NCBI GenBank assembly: GCA_016179055.1 | Contig: JACOSC010000027.1 | Span: 1-34,492, forward strand | Source: Acidobacteriota bacterium | GTDB taxonomy: Bacteria; Acidobacteriota; UBA6911; JACOSC01 | DNA: 34,492 nucleotides | Reading direction: 5' to 3' | Shown here: in pieces, positions 25,757-34,047 of the stretch | How the letters are laid out: every line of letters starts with the position of its first letter | Position numbering within the stretch: the stretch's first letter is position 1 | Position numbers and translations under genes: made by a program | Notes under the pieces: model-generated | Told to the model about the DNA's origin: nothing | Database searches by the model: none | The model's input: only the letters and a program-made list of their open reading frames with translations

Positions 25757-25907
25757 TGCACACGAGTCAATCCTAGGTTCGATATATTATCCCCCGCTTA
25801 TGCCGCCGAGTCTATCATAGGCGCCGGCAAGCTGCAAGACCCACCTTGATTAAAAAAACTTGGGTGTGGTAAAGTTGCCCGGAGCGACCAAAGCCAAGGA
25901 GCCATCT

Positions 25908-27104
25908 ATGCAGGGACTATCGGAAGTTTTTATCGCCGGCGCCAGCCGCACGCCGATTGGAAAATTCGGCGGCAGCCTCCTCCATTTCACGGCCCGCGAC
26001 TTGGGCGTGACGGCGGCCAAGGCCGCCATGGAACGCGCCGGAGTTGCGCCAGATCAGGTCGAAGAGACCATCTTTGGACATGCACGCCCCGCCGGCGTAG
26101 GTCCCAACCTCGGTCGTCAGATCCATTATTATTCCGGCGCGCCGGTGGAAGCGCCGGCCTACACCATTAACAAGGCCTGCGGCTCTGGATTGAAGGCGCT
26201 CATTCTCGGCAGCCAGGAAATCGCTCTGGGTCATGCCGACATCGTGCTGGTCGGCGGCGCCGAATCGATGAGCCGGGTTCCTTACTTGATGGAAGGGGTT
26301 CGCTGGGGCGCGCGCATGGGACATCAGAAGCTGGTGGACGTCATGTACAGAGACGGCTTCCTCTGCCCGCTTTCCAATATGATCATGGGTGAAACTGCGG
26401 AGATATTGGCCGAAGAATATCATATCAGCCGAGCCGAACAGGACGACTTTGCGCTGGCCAGCCAAAGGAAAGCCGAGGCGGCGCTCGGCGCCAAACGCTT
26501 CCAAGAAGAAATTGTGCCGGTCACCCGGCCCGGCAAGAATGGCGCCCCCGAAAACTTTTCCCTGGATGAGCATGTGCGCCAGGGCGTCGATCTGGCCGAC
26601 CTGGCCAAGCTTTCTCCCGTCTTCAAGAAAGACGGCGCCATCACGGCCGGCAACTCCTCGGGGCTGACCGATGGGGCCGCGGCGCTGATACTGATTTCGG
26701 GCCACAAGGCCAAAACCCTGGGAGTGCAGCCGCAGGCCCGCATCGTCGATTATGCCGCCGCCGGCGTCGATCCACGCAAGATGGGCCTCGGACCTGTGCC
26801 GGCCATCCGCAAACTTTTCGATCGACGGCGCATCGATTTTCGCGATATAGACTTGATTGAGCTCAACGAGGCGTTTGCCGCACAGGTCATCGCTTGCGAC
26901 CGCGAGTTGCAGATTCCTTACGAAAAACTAAATGTCAACGGCGGCGCCATTGCCCTGGGTCATCCGATCGGCTGCACCGGCGCGCGCATTGTCGTGACGT
27001 TGGTTCACGAGATGCTGAAGAGAAGAGCCCGCATCGGCTTGGCCACACTATGCATCAGTGGTGGCATGGGTCTCGCCCTGCTCATTGAGAACGTCTCGCC
27101 CTGA
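25908..27104 (+). CDS. Acetyl-CoA C-acyltransferase (thiolase family)
   Basis: Thiolase of 398 aa that condenses two acyl-CoA molecules or cleaves 3-ketoacyl-CoA. The whole active site is present: acylated C91 in [12 protein letters not shown]352 in [16 protein letters not shown] and C382 in LCISGGMG, positions close to those of biosynthetic acetoacetyl-CoA thiolases. [11 protein letters not shown] (12-22) and [11 protein letters not shown] are further family blocks. ATG 25908 is preferred over an upstream in-frame TTG (25860) because AAGGAG (25896-25901) is 6 bases before it and it gives the usual family length. Sequence alone does not separate PhaA/AtoB-type acetoacetyl-CoA from longer-chain substrates. 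The nearest genes (kelch, ABC ATPases) give no pathway context. Confidence 0.93.
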   Translation: MQGLSEVFIAGASRTPIGKFGGSLLHFTARDLGVTAAKAAMERAGVAPDQVEETIFGHARPAGVGPNLGRQIHYYSGAPVEAPAYTINKACGSGLKALILGSQEIALGHADIVLVGGAESMSRVPYLMEGVRWGARMGHQKLVDVMYRDGFLCPLSNMIMGETAEILAEEYHISRAEQDDFALASQRKAEAALGAKRFQEEIVPVTRPGKNGAPENFSLDEHVRQGVDLADLAKLSPVFKKDGAITAGNSSGLTDGAAALILISGHKAKTLGVQPQARIVDYAAAGVDPRKMGLGPVPAIRKLFDRRRIDFRDIDLIELNEAFAAQVIACDRELQIPYEKLNVNGGAIALGHPIGCTGARIVVTLVHEMLKRRARIGLATLCISGGMGLALLIENVSP

Positions 27105-27716
27105 GCGCCCTTGGAGCGCTGCTTAACGCCCACAGCTCCGCAAGGTGGAAGCGGCTTCCAGCCGCTTCCAGGAAGAGCAGAGTGGCTTGCCGCTTACCAT
27201 CCAAAGCTCCAACGGAGCGAGCTATAATAGCCAGGGGCAAGCGCAGCGGCGCCCCTGGAAAGCAAGCGTCCCCAGCACGCCAGCCCTGTAAGGGCGCACT
27301 AATGGAGATCAATTCCTGCACGAGCACCACTCGGTTCACTATGAGTTGCGCGTCTTGTGCTGGAAAAACGGGGTCGGGTTGGATGAGCGTTATGTCTGGG
27401 ATGGAGGTCGGTAGGTTCGTCGATGGGTAGCGCGCCCTTTCAGGGCTTATAACTTCTATAGTCTTTCATACCAGGGGCGCCGCGCTGCGCGCTCTGCCCC
27501 TGGCTATTATATGACGCTCCTTCGGAGCTACGAGAACAAGCGTCGTGCTTTGGTGGGGCGCCGCGTAGCCTGCGGCAAATGTCCAAACTTCAGAGAGCAC
27601 CCTTTGGCTGCTCTGATGAAATTGCGGAATGGGGATGGCGGATTTAATAATTCTCCTTCGCCATTTCAGGAATGGCCTGAGGCCGCGCCGCGTTACGTTT
27701 TCCATACGAGGGGAAA
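27105..27716. repeat. Intergenic repeat block with composite inverted-repeat element
   Basis: Downstream of the thiolase gene, GGAAGCGGCT-TCC-AGCCGCTTCC (27147-27169) is a perfect 10-bp hairpin. A composite element then spans about 27201-27532: left arm with AGCTCC-AAC-GGAGC, linker CTATAATAGCC and hairpin 27231-27258; right arm with hairpin 27471-27503, linker GGCTATTATATGA and GCTCC-TTC-GGAGC. Bases 27492-27532 are identical to 22582-22622 apart from the edges (41 bases shared). CCCTGTAAGGG and CCCTTTCAGGG lie inside. The middle (about 27302-27413) is not repetitive and encodes nothing recognised. 27533-27716 has no visible gene. Confidence 0.8.
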
Positions 27717-28514
27717 GTGAATAATTCAATCCCACCGATCCTGCGCGTGACGGATTTGACGGTGGCTTTTTCGCAGGCAGGTACAATGCGTGACGCGGTG
27801 AGCGCGGTTTCTTTTTCGCTCGCGATGGGCGGCGGCATGGCTATTGTAGGGGAGAGCGGATCCGGAAAAACTACCTTGGCCCTCGCCATCATGGGATTGC
27901 TGCCGCCGGAGGCAAGCGTGTTACGCGGCGCCATTGAATACAACGGCGTGGATCTGCTCAAACTCAATCCCCAAGAATGGCGGCGCCGGCGTGGATCCGG
28001 CCTGGCATTGATTTTTCAAGAGCCGGGAAAAGCGCTTGACCCGCTCATGCGTGTGGGCGATCAAATCGCCGAAGCCGTGCGGGCCCATTCGCGGGTCTCA
28101 TATCGTGAGGCTCGCCGGCGCACCTTTGCGGCCATGGCGGACGTGGCGCTGCCGGACCCCTCTTACACGGCTCGCCTTTATCCGCACCAGCTTTCTGGTG
28201 GCCTGCAGCAACGAGTGGTCATCGCCATGGCGCTGGTCGGGAAACCGAGTTTGCTGGTCGCCGACGAACCGACTACGGCTCTGGATGTCACCGTACAACG
28301 TCAAATCATTGAATTGCTGATCAAGCTCAGACATGAGCGAGAGCTGGCCCTTCTATTTGTCACACATGACCTGTCTTTGGTTGGCTTCGTTGCCGAACAG
28401 GTATTGGTGATGCGGGCTGGGGCCATCATCGAGAGCGGGCCTATCGATCAAGTATTAAAGAACCCGCAAGCGTCGTACACGCGAGCGCTGATTGCCGCCT
28501 CGCCTTACTTATGA
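27717..28514 (+). CDS. OppD/DppD-like ABC transporter ATP-binding protein
   Basis: Cytoplasmic ATPase subunit of a peptide/nickel-type ABC importer, 265 aa. Walker A GESGSGKTT (45-53), Q-loop Q101 in IFQEPGKALDP, signature LSGGLQQR (159-166), Walker B LLVADEP (179-185) and the switch histidine in VTHDLSL are intact. It ends at ALIAASPYL and lacks the C-terminal oligopeptide-type extension with the C-x-F-RCP motif present in the downstream partner. Full OppD proteins are usually 320-350 aa, so this one is short. The start is GTG 27717 with GAGGGG just upstream. A repeat block begins directly after the stop and separates it from the OppF-like gene. No permease or binding-protein gene is in the window. 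Confidence 0.88.
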   Translation: MNNSIPPILRVTDLTVAFSQAGTMRDAVSAVSFSLAMGGGMAIVGESGSGKTTLALAIMGLLPPEASVLRGAIEYNGVDLLKLNPQEWRRRRGSGLALIFQEPGKALDPLMRVGDQIAEAVRAHSRVSYREARRRTFAAMADVALPDPSYTARLYPHQLSGGLQQRVVIAMALVGKPSLLVADEPTTALDVTVQRQIIELLIKLRHERELALLFVTHDLSLVGFVAEQVLVMRAGAIIESGPIDQVLKNPQASYTRALIAASPYL

Positions 28515-29109
28515 GGCCGGGCCCCACAACTTTGTGCGAGCGTCCCGCCATAGCCCGAAGCTGGTTCGCATAGCTCCAGAGCGCGATATAATAGCCAGGG
28601 GCAAGCGCCGCGCCGCCCCTGGTACATAACATGGCCGAAGCTATGCACCCTGAAAGGGCGCGCTACTGGAGTTTGGAAATTTTATGTGGTTCCACAGGGT
28701 GGGAGCGTCAGCTTGTCTTCGTGGCCGGAAGAGCCCCGCTCTGCGGGGCGAAAGCATAAAGCCCAGGGTGGAGCGCAGCGGAACCCTGGGTGCGTGAAGA
28801 AAAGAAATCGTTCAGCCCATGAAATGGGCGGCAGAACCACGTGTCGGCGGAGAATCTATCGCCCCGCAAGGCGGGGCTGGTGCATGGGCGGGACCGCCGA
28901 CCCAGGGTTCCGCTATCGCTCCACCCTGGGCTTTACTCTGCCGCCCCGTTCGGGGCTATACTGCGAGCGGGCATAAACTATCATTTTAGGGGGGCCCCAC
29001 TCTTACAGAACCGGGAGCGGTAGCGACCGGGTGGCGAACCCTTTCACAACGGGCCAACCCGGTCGCTACCGCTCCCGGTTCTGTTACTTTGTGACCGTTC
29101 AAAGTATAG
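28515..29109. repeat. Three stacked repeat elements between the two ABC ATPase genes
   Basis: 28571-28660 is half of the 22385-type element: AGCTCC, linker ATATAATAGCC, hairpin 28595-28622 with stem CCAGGGGC/GCCCCTGG, then CCCTGAAAGGG (28648-28658); no facing half is seen. 28732-28957 is a full composite element with outer GCCCCG/CGGGGC palindromes, linker ATAAAGCCC and hairpins 28762-28790 and 28901-28930 (stem CCCAGGGT/ACCCTGGG), plus GCCCAT-GAA-ATGGGC inside. 29005-29032 and 29057-29084 are perfect 28-bp inverted repeats. Partner ATPase genes of this type normally lie next to each other, so these elements probably inserted into an operon. Confidence 0.85.
29005..29084. repeat. Perfect 28-bp inverted repeat (CCGGTCGCTACCG family)
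   Basis: 29005-29032 and 29057-29084 are exact reverse complements around a 24-base loop. The core GCGGTAGCGACCGGGT also ends both 47-base direct repeats near 22341 and 22702. It finishes 25 bases before the first possible start of the OppF-like gene and could form a strong hairpin in its leader. Confidence 0.92.
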
Positions 29110-30129
29110 ATGGGTGACATCCCTACGTCTGTTATGATCGAATCTGATTTGAAAAAGCCTATGAACCATCTTCTGCAGGTGTGCGGGTTGGCTAAGGCCG
29201 TGCGCGGTGACCAACTGTGGCGGCCGTACGCACGGCCGATTCCCATCCTCCATGACATTGATTTGAATATCGACGCCGGCGAAATCTTAGGCTTGGTCGG
29301 AGAATCCGGATCGGGGAAGACCACGTTGGCGCGTTGCATTCTGCGACTGATCGAGCCCGATCGCGGGACCATTTTCTTTGATGGCGTCAACTGGGGCGCA
29401 CTCGATGCGCGGGAACTCCGACGTCAGCGACAAGGAATGCAGATGATCTTTCAGGATGCACACTCGGCGCTGGACCCGCGGCAGCGAATTGGAAAAAGTT
29501 TACGAGAACCTCTTGACATTCACAAGATAGGATCCCCCGCCGAGCGAATGGCGCAGGTGGCCGAGCTCTTACGCGCAGTGAAGCTGGACACGGAATTGGC
29601 CGCCCATTTCCCTCACCAGCTCAGCGCCGGCCAGCGGCAGAGGGTCGTCCTGGCGCGCGCGCTGGCGTTGCGCCCGAAGTTGATCATGGCCGATGAGCCG
29701 ATTGCGTCTCTTGATGTCTGTACACAAGTTGAGATTCTCGATCTATTGCAAGAACTGCAAAGGACCATGGGGTTGGCCATGCTATTTATCTCTCATAGCC
29801 TGCCGATCGTTCACCGCTTGGCCCAGCGCATTGCAGTTCTTTACATGGGACGCGTAGTCGAAATGGGAACGGCCGAACAGGTCTGCCGCCGGCCGCGGCA
29901 CCCATACACACAAGCGCTACTGGCCGCGGCGCCCAAAGGGCTGGGGGAAAAGTTGGCGACTGCTCCACTCACCATTCATGGCCATCCGCCGAGCTTTGCC
30001 GATCTACCGACCGGCTGCGCGTTCCATTCGCGCTGTCCGCTCGCTCAGGAACACTGTCGTGAAACAGTGCCCCCACTGCGGCAGTTATACGACGACGGCG
30101 AAGTGGCCTGCCACCTTGTACGGGAATGA
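29110..30129 (+). CDS. OppF/DppF-like ABC transporter ATP-binding protein
   Basis: ATPase subunit of a peptide-type ABC importer, 339 aa. Walker A GESGSGKTT (64-72), Q115 in MIFQDAHSALDPRQ, signature LSAGQRQR (171-178, with Ala where LSGGQ has Gly), Walker B LIMADEP (191-197) and H-loop ISHSLPI are present. The C-terminal oligopeptide-transporter extension is intact: RHPYTQALLAA and GCAFHSRCPLAQEHC. Together with the OppD-like product it would form the heterodimeric ATPase of one importer. The start is uncertain: ATG at 29110, 29134 and 29161 are in frame and none has a good ribosome-binding site; MNHLLQVCGLAKAV (29161) fits the family start best. The widest form is given. Confidence 0.9.
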   Translation: MGDIPTSVMIESDLKKPMNHLLQVCGLAKAVRGDQLWRPYARPIPILHDIDLNIDAGEILGLVGESGSGKTTLARCILRLIEPDRGTIFFDGVNWGALDARELRRQRQGMQMIFQDAHSALDPRQRIGKSLREPLDIHKIGSPAERMAQVAELLRAVKLDTELAAHFPHQLSAGQRQRVVLARALALRPKLIMADEPIASLDVCTQVEILDLLQELQRTMGLAMLFISHSLPIVHRLAQRIAVLYMGRVVEMGTAEQVCRRPRHPYTQALLAAAPKGLGEKLATAPLTIHGHPPSFADLPTGCAFHSRCPLAQEHCRETVPPLRQLYDDGEVACHLVRE

Positions 30130-30990
30130 CGGCCCGCGTTAGTATATGACAAGATGAAATTGTGCTGAAACAGAAAATATATTTATTGCTGGTAGCTTTC
30201 ACGCTTTATTCATGCCGGTATTTGACGGTTTTCCAGCGCCCTCAGCTTTTTGAATTTTACTTGTTTGGTTCCGACTCGTCCGAGTTAGGGCTGGTCATTA
30301 CCCATCCTATTACGCTAAACCGAAGGCTGGATAAACCGGCCGCGTAGCGGCCTAATGACTTTAGCCGTGCCTTTCAAGGCACGGTAGGTCCGGCGGCGGA
30401 AATCTCTTTCGTCGCGTAGCGACGATTGAACCACAGCTACGGGAAAAAATTAGAGCCAACACCTTCACTTCATTCCATATCGCATCGTCGAACATTATTT
30501 ATGGGACTGAATTTTCTAGGGTGCCGGTAGAACGCCATGATCGGTGGTATCAATCGTCGCTGACGCGACGGGGCCTGTGGCTGGCCCATGGGTTCCGTGC
30601 CCTAAAGGGCACGGCTAAAGTCAAAGGGCCGCTACGCGGCCGGTTTATACAGCCTTCGGGTCGGCGACATAATTTGAGTAAGGACGAGGCGGACGCGGGG
30701 GGCTATTACGTGGCGGCCCTTCTGACTTGCCCAATATGGTTTACCGCGAGTTATTGAGAGCCTACAACTTTTAACTTTTTGGTTCCGGCTAGTCCGGGTT
30801 AGGACAAGCTCGGATGAGCGGGGTTATTATCCGGCCGCCCTACATGGACATCCGCCGCAAAGCGCACGGCTATAGTGGTTTCGAATCCTCGCCGCGGGGT
30901 CGCGGGAAATCAGCCAGCGCGATTCGTAACTGGGCAAGCGACCCACCGGCTATAATCCCGAATTATTTTTAGGCTAGGCATCACCCATAT
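30130..30990. repeat. Gene-free block with a direct-repeat-flanked inverted-repeat element
   Basis: No credible gene in 861 bases. 30255-30289 and 30769-30803 are direct repeats (29/35) with core TTTGGTTCCG. Between them 30320-30384 and 30595-30659 are 65-bp inverted repeats (58/65). Inside, CGTCGCGTAGCGACGATTGA (30410-30429) faces a similar palindrome near 30552-30571. Short open frames here translate the repeats and look artefactual. 30804-30990 shows nothing further recognisable. Confidence 0.8.
30320..30659. repeat. 65-bp imperfect inverted repeat with internal palindromes
   Basis: Each arm contains two palindromes, GGCCGC-GTA-GCGGCC and one of the form CCGTGCC...GGCACGG. In the second, the left arm has CCGTGCCTT/AAGGCACGG and the right arm has CCGTGCCCT/AGGGCACGG: a T-A pair replaced by C-G, so pairing is kept while sequence changes. 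Confidence 0.85.
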
Positions 30991-31037
30991 ATACTGTATT
31001 TTGTATGCTTTGTTTCTGACGCCACTATATTTTGTAT
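30991..31037 (+). promoter_or_regulatory. Tandem NrdR-box-like sites upstream of nrdJ
   Basis: Box 1 (30991-31006) ATACTGTATTTTGTAT and box 2 (31022-31037) CCACTATATTTTGTAT. Compared with the NrdR consensus acaCwAtATaTwGtgt, box 2 keeps the strongly conserved C, A, A-T, T and G, and box 1 differs at one of these. They are spaced exactly 31 bp start to start (three helical turns), as is typical of NrdR box pairs in ribonucleotide reductase promoters. NrdR represses these genes when dATP is abundant. nrdR itself is not in the window. Confidence 0.7.
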
Positions 31038-31056
31038 AATTTATCTTTTTTTTCGC

Positions 31057-31085
31057 TTGACATCGGCGAGTATTTTGATTATAAA
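31057..31085 (+). promoter_or_regulatory. Sigma-70-type promoter of nrdJ
   Basis: TTGACA (31057-31062, perfect -35), 17-base spacer, TATAAA (31080-31085, five of six). It lies 20 bp downstream of the second NrdR-like box. A second -10-like TATAAT at 31035-31040 overlaps that box but has no good -35. Confidence 0.7.
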
Positions 31086-31302
31086 GTGAGAGTCAGTTTT
31101 TGAATGTAAGGATCAAGCAGAATCTTCCAGTACTTCGGTTACTGATGAGGTATCCAGTTATCGACAATCCGTACTGAAGCTCGCATCAAACGTCAGAAGT
31201 CGTCGAATCGGCATTTTCTTCGCCGTTGTAGGGTAAAGGTTCTTAATTTAATTGACCAACGAAATAGGCTTTATTATATTGCATGGGATAGAGGGGGGAG
31301 CG
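31086..31302 (+). other. Leader region of nrdJ
   Basis: About 210 bases between the promoter and the preferred ATG. CAGTA and TACTG can pair around a 7-base loop containing TTCGG near 31129-31145, while GTACTGAAG near 31172-31180 could pair with CTTCCAGTAC instead, giving two exclusive hairpins. No cobalamin riboswitch was recognised. Confidence 0.35.
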
Positions 31303-34047
31303 ATGATTAAGCAGCAACCATTGTCTATGGAGGTTGGCGCCGTGAAAGAGATCAAGCCAAGAGATGAGGCGAAGTCTCAGCGAGTAGGTTTGAGGCTGCG
31401 CCGTCATTTTACCGAGCCGGGGGCATCCCCCTACGATGCGGTCACCTGGGAATTAAGAACGGCGTCGATCAGCAGCGATAAAGGCGAAGTCGTATTCGAG
31501 CAGAAAAATGTTGAAGTGCCCTCGACGTGGTCGCAGTTAGCCACCAACATTGCCGCATCCAAGTATTTTCACGGACATATGGGGACCCCCGGGCGCGAGC
31601 ACTCCATACGGCAATTGGTGGGTCGTGTAGTAGACACCGTAACCGAGTGGGGCCTCAAAGGCAACTATTTTAAGTCCGCCGAAGATGCGGCCATCTTCTC
31701 CGATGAATTGGCTCACCTATTATTAACGCAAAAGGCCGCCTTCAACTCGCCGGTATGGTTTAATGTGGGAATCGAGCCCCATCCGCAGGCCTCCGCTTGC
31801 TTCATCAATTCCGTCGATGATACCATGCCTTCCATCTTGGACCTCGCCAAGACCGAGGGCATGCTCTTCAAGTATGGTTCAGGAACCGGCACGAATTTTT
31901 CCGCGATTCGCTCTTCCAGAGAAAAGTTATCGACCGGAGGAATTGCCTCCGGACCGGTTTCTTTTATGCGAGGCTTTGATGCCTTTGCCGGCGTGATTAA
32001 ATCCGGTGGCCGCACGCGTCGCGCGGCGAAGATGGTCATTCTGAATATTGATCATCCGGACATTGAAGAGTTTATCACCTGTAAGTCCAAGGAGGAACGC
32101 AAAGCCTGGACGCTCATCGATCATGGCTACGATGGGTCGCTGACGGGCGATGCTTATTCGTCGGTTTTCTTCCAGAACGCCAACCACAGCGTGCGAGTGT
32201 CGGATACGTTCATGCACGCCGTCGAGAAAAATGAAGAATGGGTTACTCGAGCGGTCACCAACGGTCAACCCATGGATCGCTACAAGGCGCGCGACCTCTT
32301 GCGCATGATCGCCGACTCCACATACCTCTGCGGCGATCCCGGCATGCAGTATGACGATATCATCAATCGCTGGCATACGTGCAAGACCACGGGGCGAATC
32401 AATGCTTCCAATCCTTGTTCAGAGTATATGTTCCTCGATGATACCGCCTGCAATCTCGCCAGCTTGAACCTGATGAAATTCGTTGGCGGCGACGGCCAGT
32501 TCGACGTGCAAGGTTTCCGAGAAGCCTGCGCCACGCTGATTACCGCGCAAGAGATTCTCGTGGATAGCGCCAGCTATCCGACGCCGCGCATATCGGTCAA
32601 CTCCCACGAGTATCGCCCGCTGGGGCTGGGCTACGCCAACCTCGGCGCGCTACTTATGTACAACGGGATTCCTTATGATAGCGACAAGGGCCGCGATTTC
32701 GCCGCGGCGATTACCGCGCTCATGACCGGTCAGGCCTACCTGCGCTCAGCCGAAATCGCCCGCGAGCTGGGCGTATTTCCCGGCTTTGAAAAGAACCGAA
32801 AACCCATGCTCGAGGTTATCGCCAGGCACCGCGACGCCGTACAATCCATCGATCCGAGCAACGTTCCTGCCGATCTTTGCGTGGCGACGGGTGAGGTCTG
32901 GGACCAGGCGTTGGAGCTGGGTAGGCAATACGGATACAAAAACGCGCAGGCTACCGTCCTGGCGCCCACCGGGACCATCGGGTTGATGATGGATTGCGAC
33001 ACCACGGGGGTTGAGCCGGATTTGGCCTTGATCAAATTCAAGAAACTGGTCGGCGGCGGCCTGATGCGCATCGTCAACGGCACGGTGCCCGCGGCGCTAA
33101 AGCGTCTGGGTTATTCCGCAGAGGAAACCGCCGAAATTGTTGCCTACATCGATCGGAAGGGAACGATGGAAGGCGCGCCGCATCTGCAGTCGCCGCACCT
33201 CTCCGTGTTTGACTGCGCCTTCAGGACGCCTAACGGCGCCCGCGCCATCCATCACATGGGCCACGTAAAAATGATGGCGGCGGTGCAGCCGTTCATTAGC
33301 GGCGCCATTTCCAAGACGGTGAACGTTCCGGCCGATTGCACGGTTGAAGAGATCATGCAGACGTATGTCGAGGCGTGGAAATTGGGGCTTAAGTCCATCG
33401 CCATTTACCGCGACGGATCCAAACGGACCCAGCCCTTGAATACCACCTCCAGTACGACCACCGAGACCACATCGGAGAAAGTTGTTTATAAGCCGGTCCG
33501 GCGCAAGCTTCCTACCGAGCGCAAAGCCATCACGCATAAGTTCCGCATCGGCGGGCACGAAGGGTATATTACCGTCGGCATGTTCGATGATGGCGCCCCC
33601 GGCGAAATCTTTCTGGTTATGGCCAAGGAGGGCAGCACCATCTCCGGCCTGATGGATTCCTTTGCCACGGCGATTTCCATGGCGCTGCAATATGGCGTGC
33701 CGATCAAGGCGCTGATCGATAAATTTTCGCACGTGCGGTTTGAACCGTCCGGCTTTACCGGCCACCCGGAGATCCCGATGGCCAAATCCATTATGGATTA
33801 TATTTTCCGCTGGTTAGCTTTGAAGTTTCTTCCCGCCGATGAGCGAGCCCGCATCGGCATTGTCACGCCGGAAGGGTTATCGCTTCCATCGACGGAGTCA
33901 ACCAAGACAGTTACCGATCCACTGGCGGAAAACTTGTTCCTTTATCAGACCGACGCGCCCAGTTGTTCGGACTGCGGCGCCATCATGGTGCGCAGTGGGA
34001 CGTGTTATAAATGCCTCAATTGTGGTGAGACCAGTGGTTGTTCATGA
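31303..34047 (+). CDS. nrdJ: Class II adenosylcobalamin-dependent ribonucleotide reductase
   Basis: Reduces ribonucleotides to deoxyribonucleotides using a B12-generated thiyl radical, independently of oxygen. 914 aa from ATG 31303. Visible landmarks: FNSPVWFNVG and ASACFI with C166 (first redox cysteine), KYGSGTGTNFSAIR, NPCSE at 370-374 with radical C372 and E374, C383 in DDTACNLASLN (second redox cysteine), and APTGTIGLMMDCDTTGVEPD. The C-terminal extension ends in a cysteine-rich tail (CSDCGAIM...CYKCLNCGE) typical of long NrdJ proteins. ATG 31303 has GAGGGGGGAG just upstream and is preferred over TTG 31252, which would add 17 residues. It is a single-gene unit with its own promoter and NrdR-like sites, between two repeat blocks. 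No sign of damage. Confidence 0.96.
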   Translation: MIKQQPLSMEVGAVKEIKPRDEAKSQRVGLRLRRHFTEPGASPYDAVTWELRTASISSDKGEVVFEQKNVEVPSTWSQLATNIAASKYFHGHMGTPGREHSIRQLVGRVVDTVTEWGLKGNYFKSAEDAAIFSDELAHLLLTQKAAFNSPVWFNVGIEPHPQASACFINSVDDTMPSILDLAKTEGMLFKYGSGTGTNFSAIRSSREKLSTGGIASGPVSFMRGFDAFAGVIKSGGRTRRAAKMVILNIDHPDIEEFITCKSKEERKAWTLIDHGYDGSLTGDAYSSVFFQNANHSVRVSDTFMHAVEKNEEWVTRAVTNGQPMDRYKARDLLRMIADSTYLCGDPGMQYDDIINRWHTCKTTGRINASNPCSEYMFLDDTACNLASLNLMKFVGGDGQFDVQGFREACATLITAQEILVDSASYPTPRISVNSHEYRPLGLGYANLGALLMYNGIPYDSDKGRDFAAAITALMTGQAYLRSAEIARELGVFPGFEKNRKPMLEVIARHRDAVQSIDPSNVPADLCVATGEVWDQALELGRQYGYKNAQATVLAPTGTIGLMMDCDTTGVEPDLALIKFKKLVGGGLMRIVNGTVPAALKRLGYSAEETAEIVAYIDRKGTMEGAPHLQSPHLSVFDCAFRTPNGARAIHHMGHVKMMAAVQPFISGAISKTVNVPADCTVEEIMQTYVEAWKLGLKSIAIYRDGSKRTQPLNTTSSTTTETTSEKVVYKPVRRKLPTERKAITHKFRIGGHEGYITVGMFDDGAPGEIFLVMAKEGSTISGLMDSFATAISMALQYGVPIKALIDKFSHVRFEPSGFTGHPEIPMAKSIMDYIFRWLALKFLPADERARIGIVTPEGLSLPSTESTKTVTDPLAENLFLYQTDAPSCSDCGAIMVRSGTCYKCLNCGETSGCS

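Noticed and set aside
25846..25875. TTGATT-N18-TAAAGT as a promoter for the thiolase gene
   Set aside because: Both hexamers are weak and the spacing is not optimal; many similar matches occur by chance.
27302..27413. Fragment in the middle of the 27.2-27.5 kb element reading HEHHSVHYELRVLCWKNG
   Set aside because: Protein-like composition, but no start codon, no recognisable family and only ~35 codons. It may be a fossil of cargo or chance.
28686..28976. 96-residue frame in the gap between the ABC ATPase genes
   Set aside because: It consists entirely of the palindromic element (arms and hairpins) and has no family resemblance.
30162..30757. Short open frames in the repeat block before nrdJ, one starting with a lipoprotein-like MLKQKIYLLLVAFTLYSC
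   Set aside because: The first runs into the 35-base direct repeat and the inverted-repeat arm and has no credible mature part. The second is a translation of the opposite arm. No ribosome-binding sites.
31021..31028. GCCACTAT resembling the B12 box of a cobalamin riboswitch before a B12-dependent enzyme gene
   Set aside because: It lies upstream of the promoter, overlaps the second NrdR-like box, and the other conserved parts of the riboswitch are not seen.
31041..31053. T-rich run TTATCTTTTTTTT that might be a terminator
   Set aside because: No stable GC-rich hairpin directly precedes it on the plus strand, and it lies between the operator-like boxes and the promoter.
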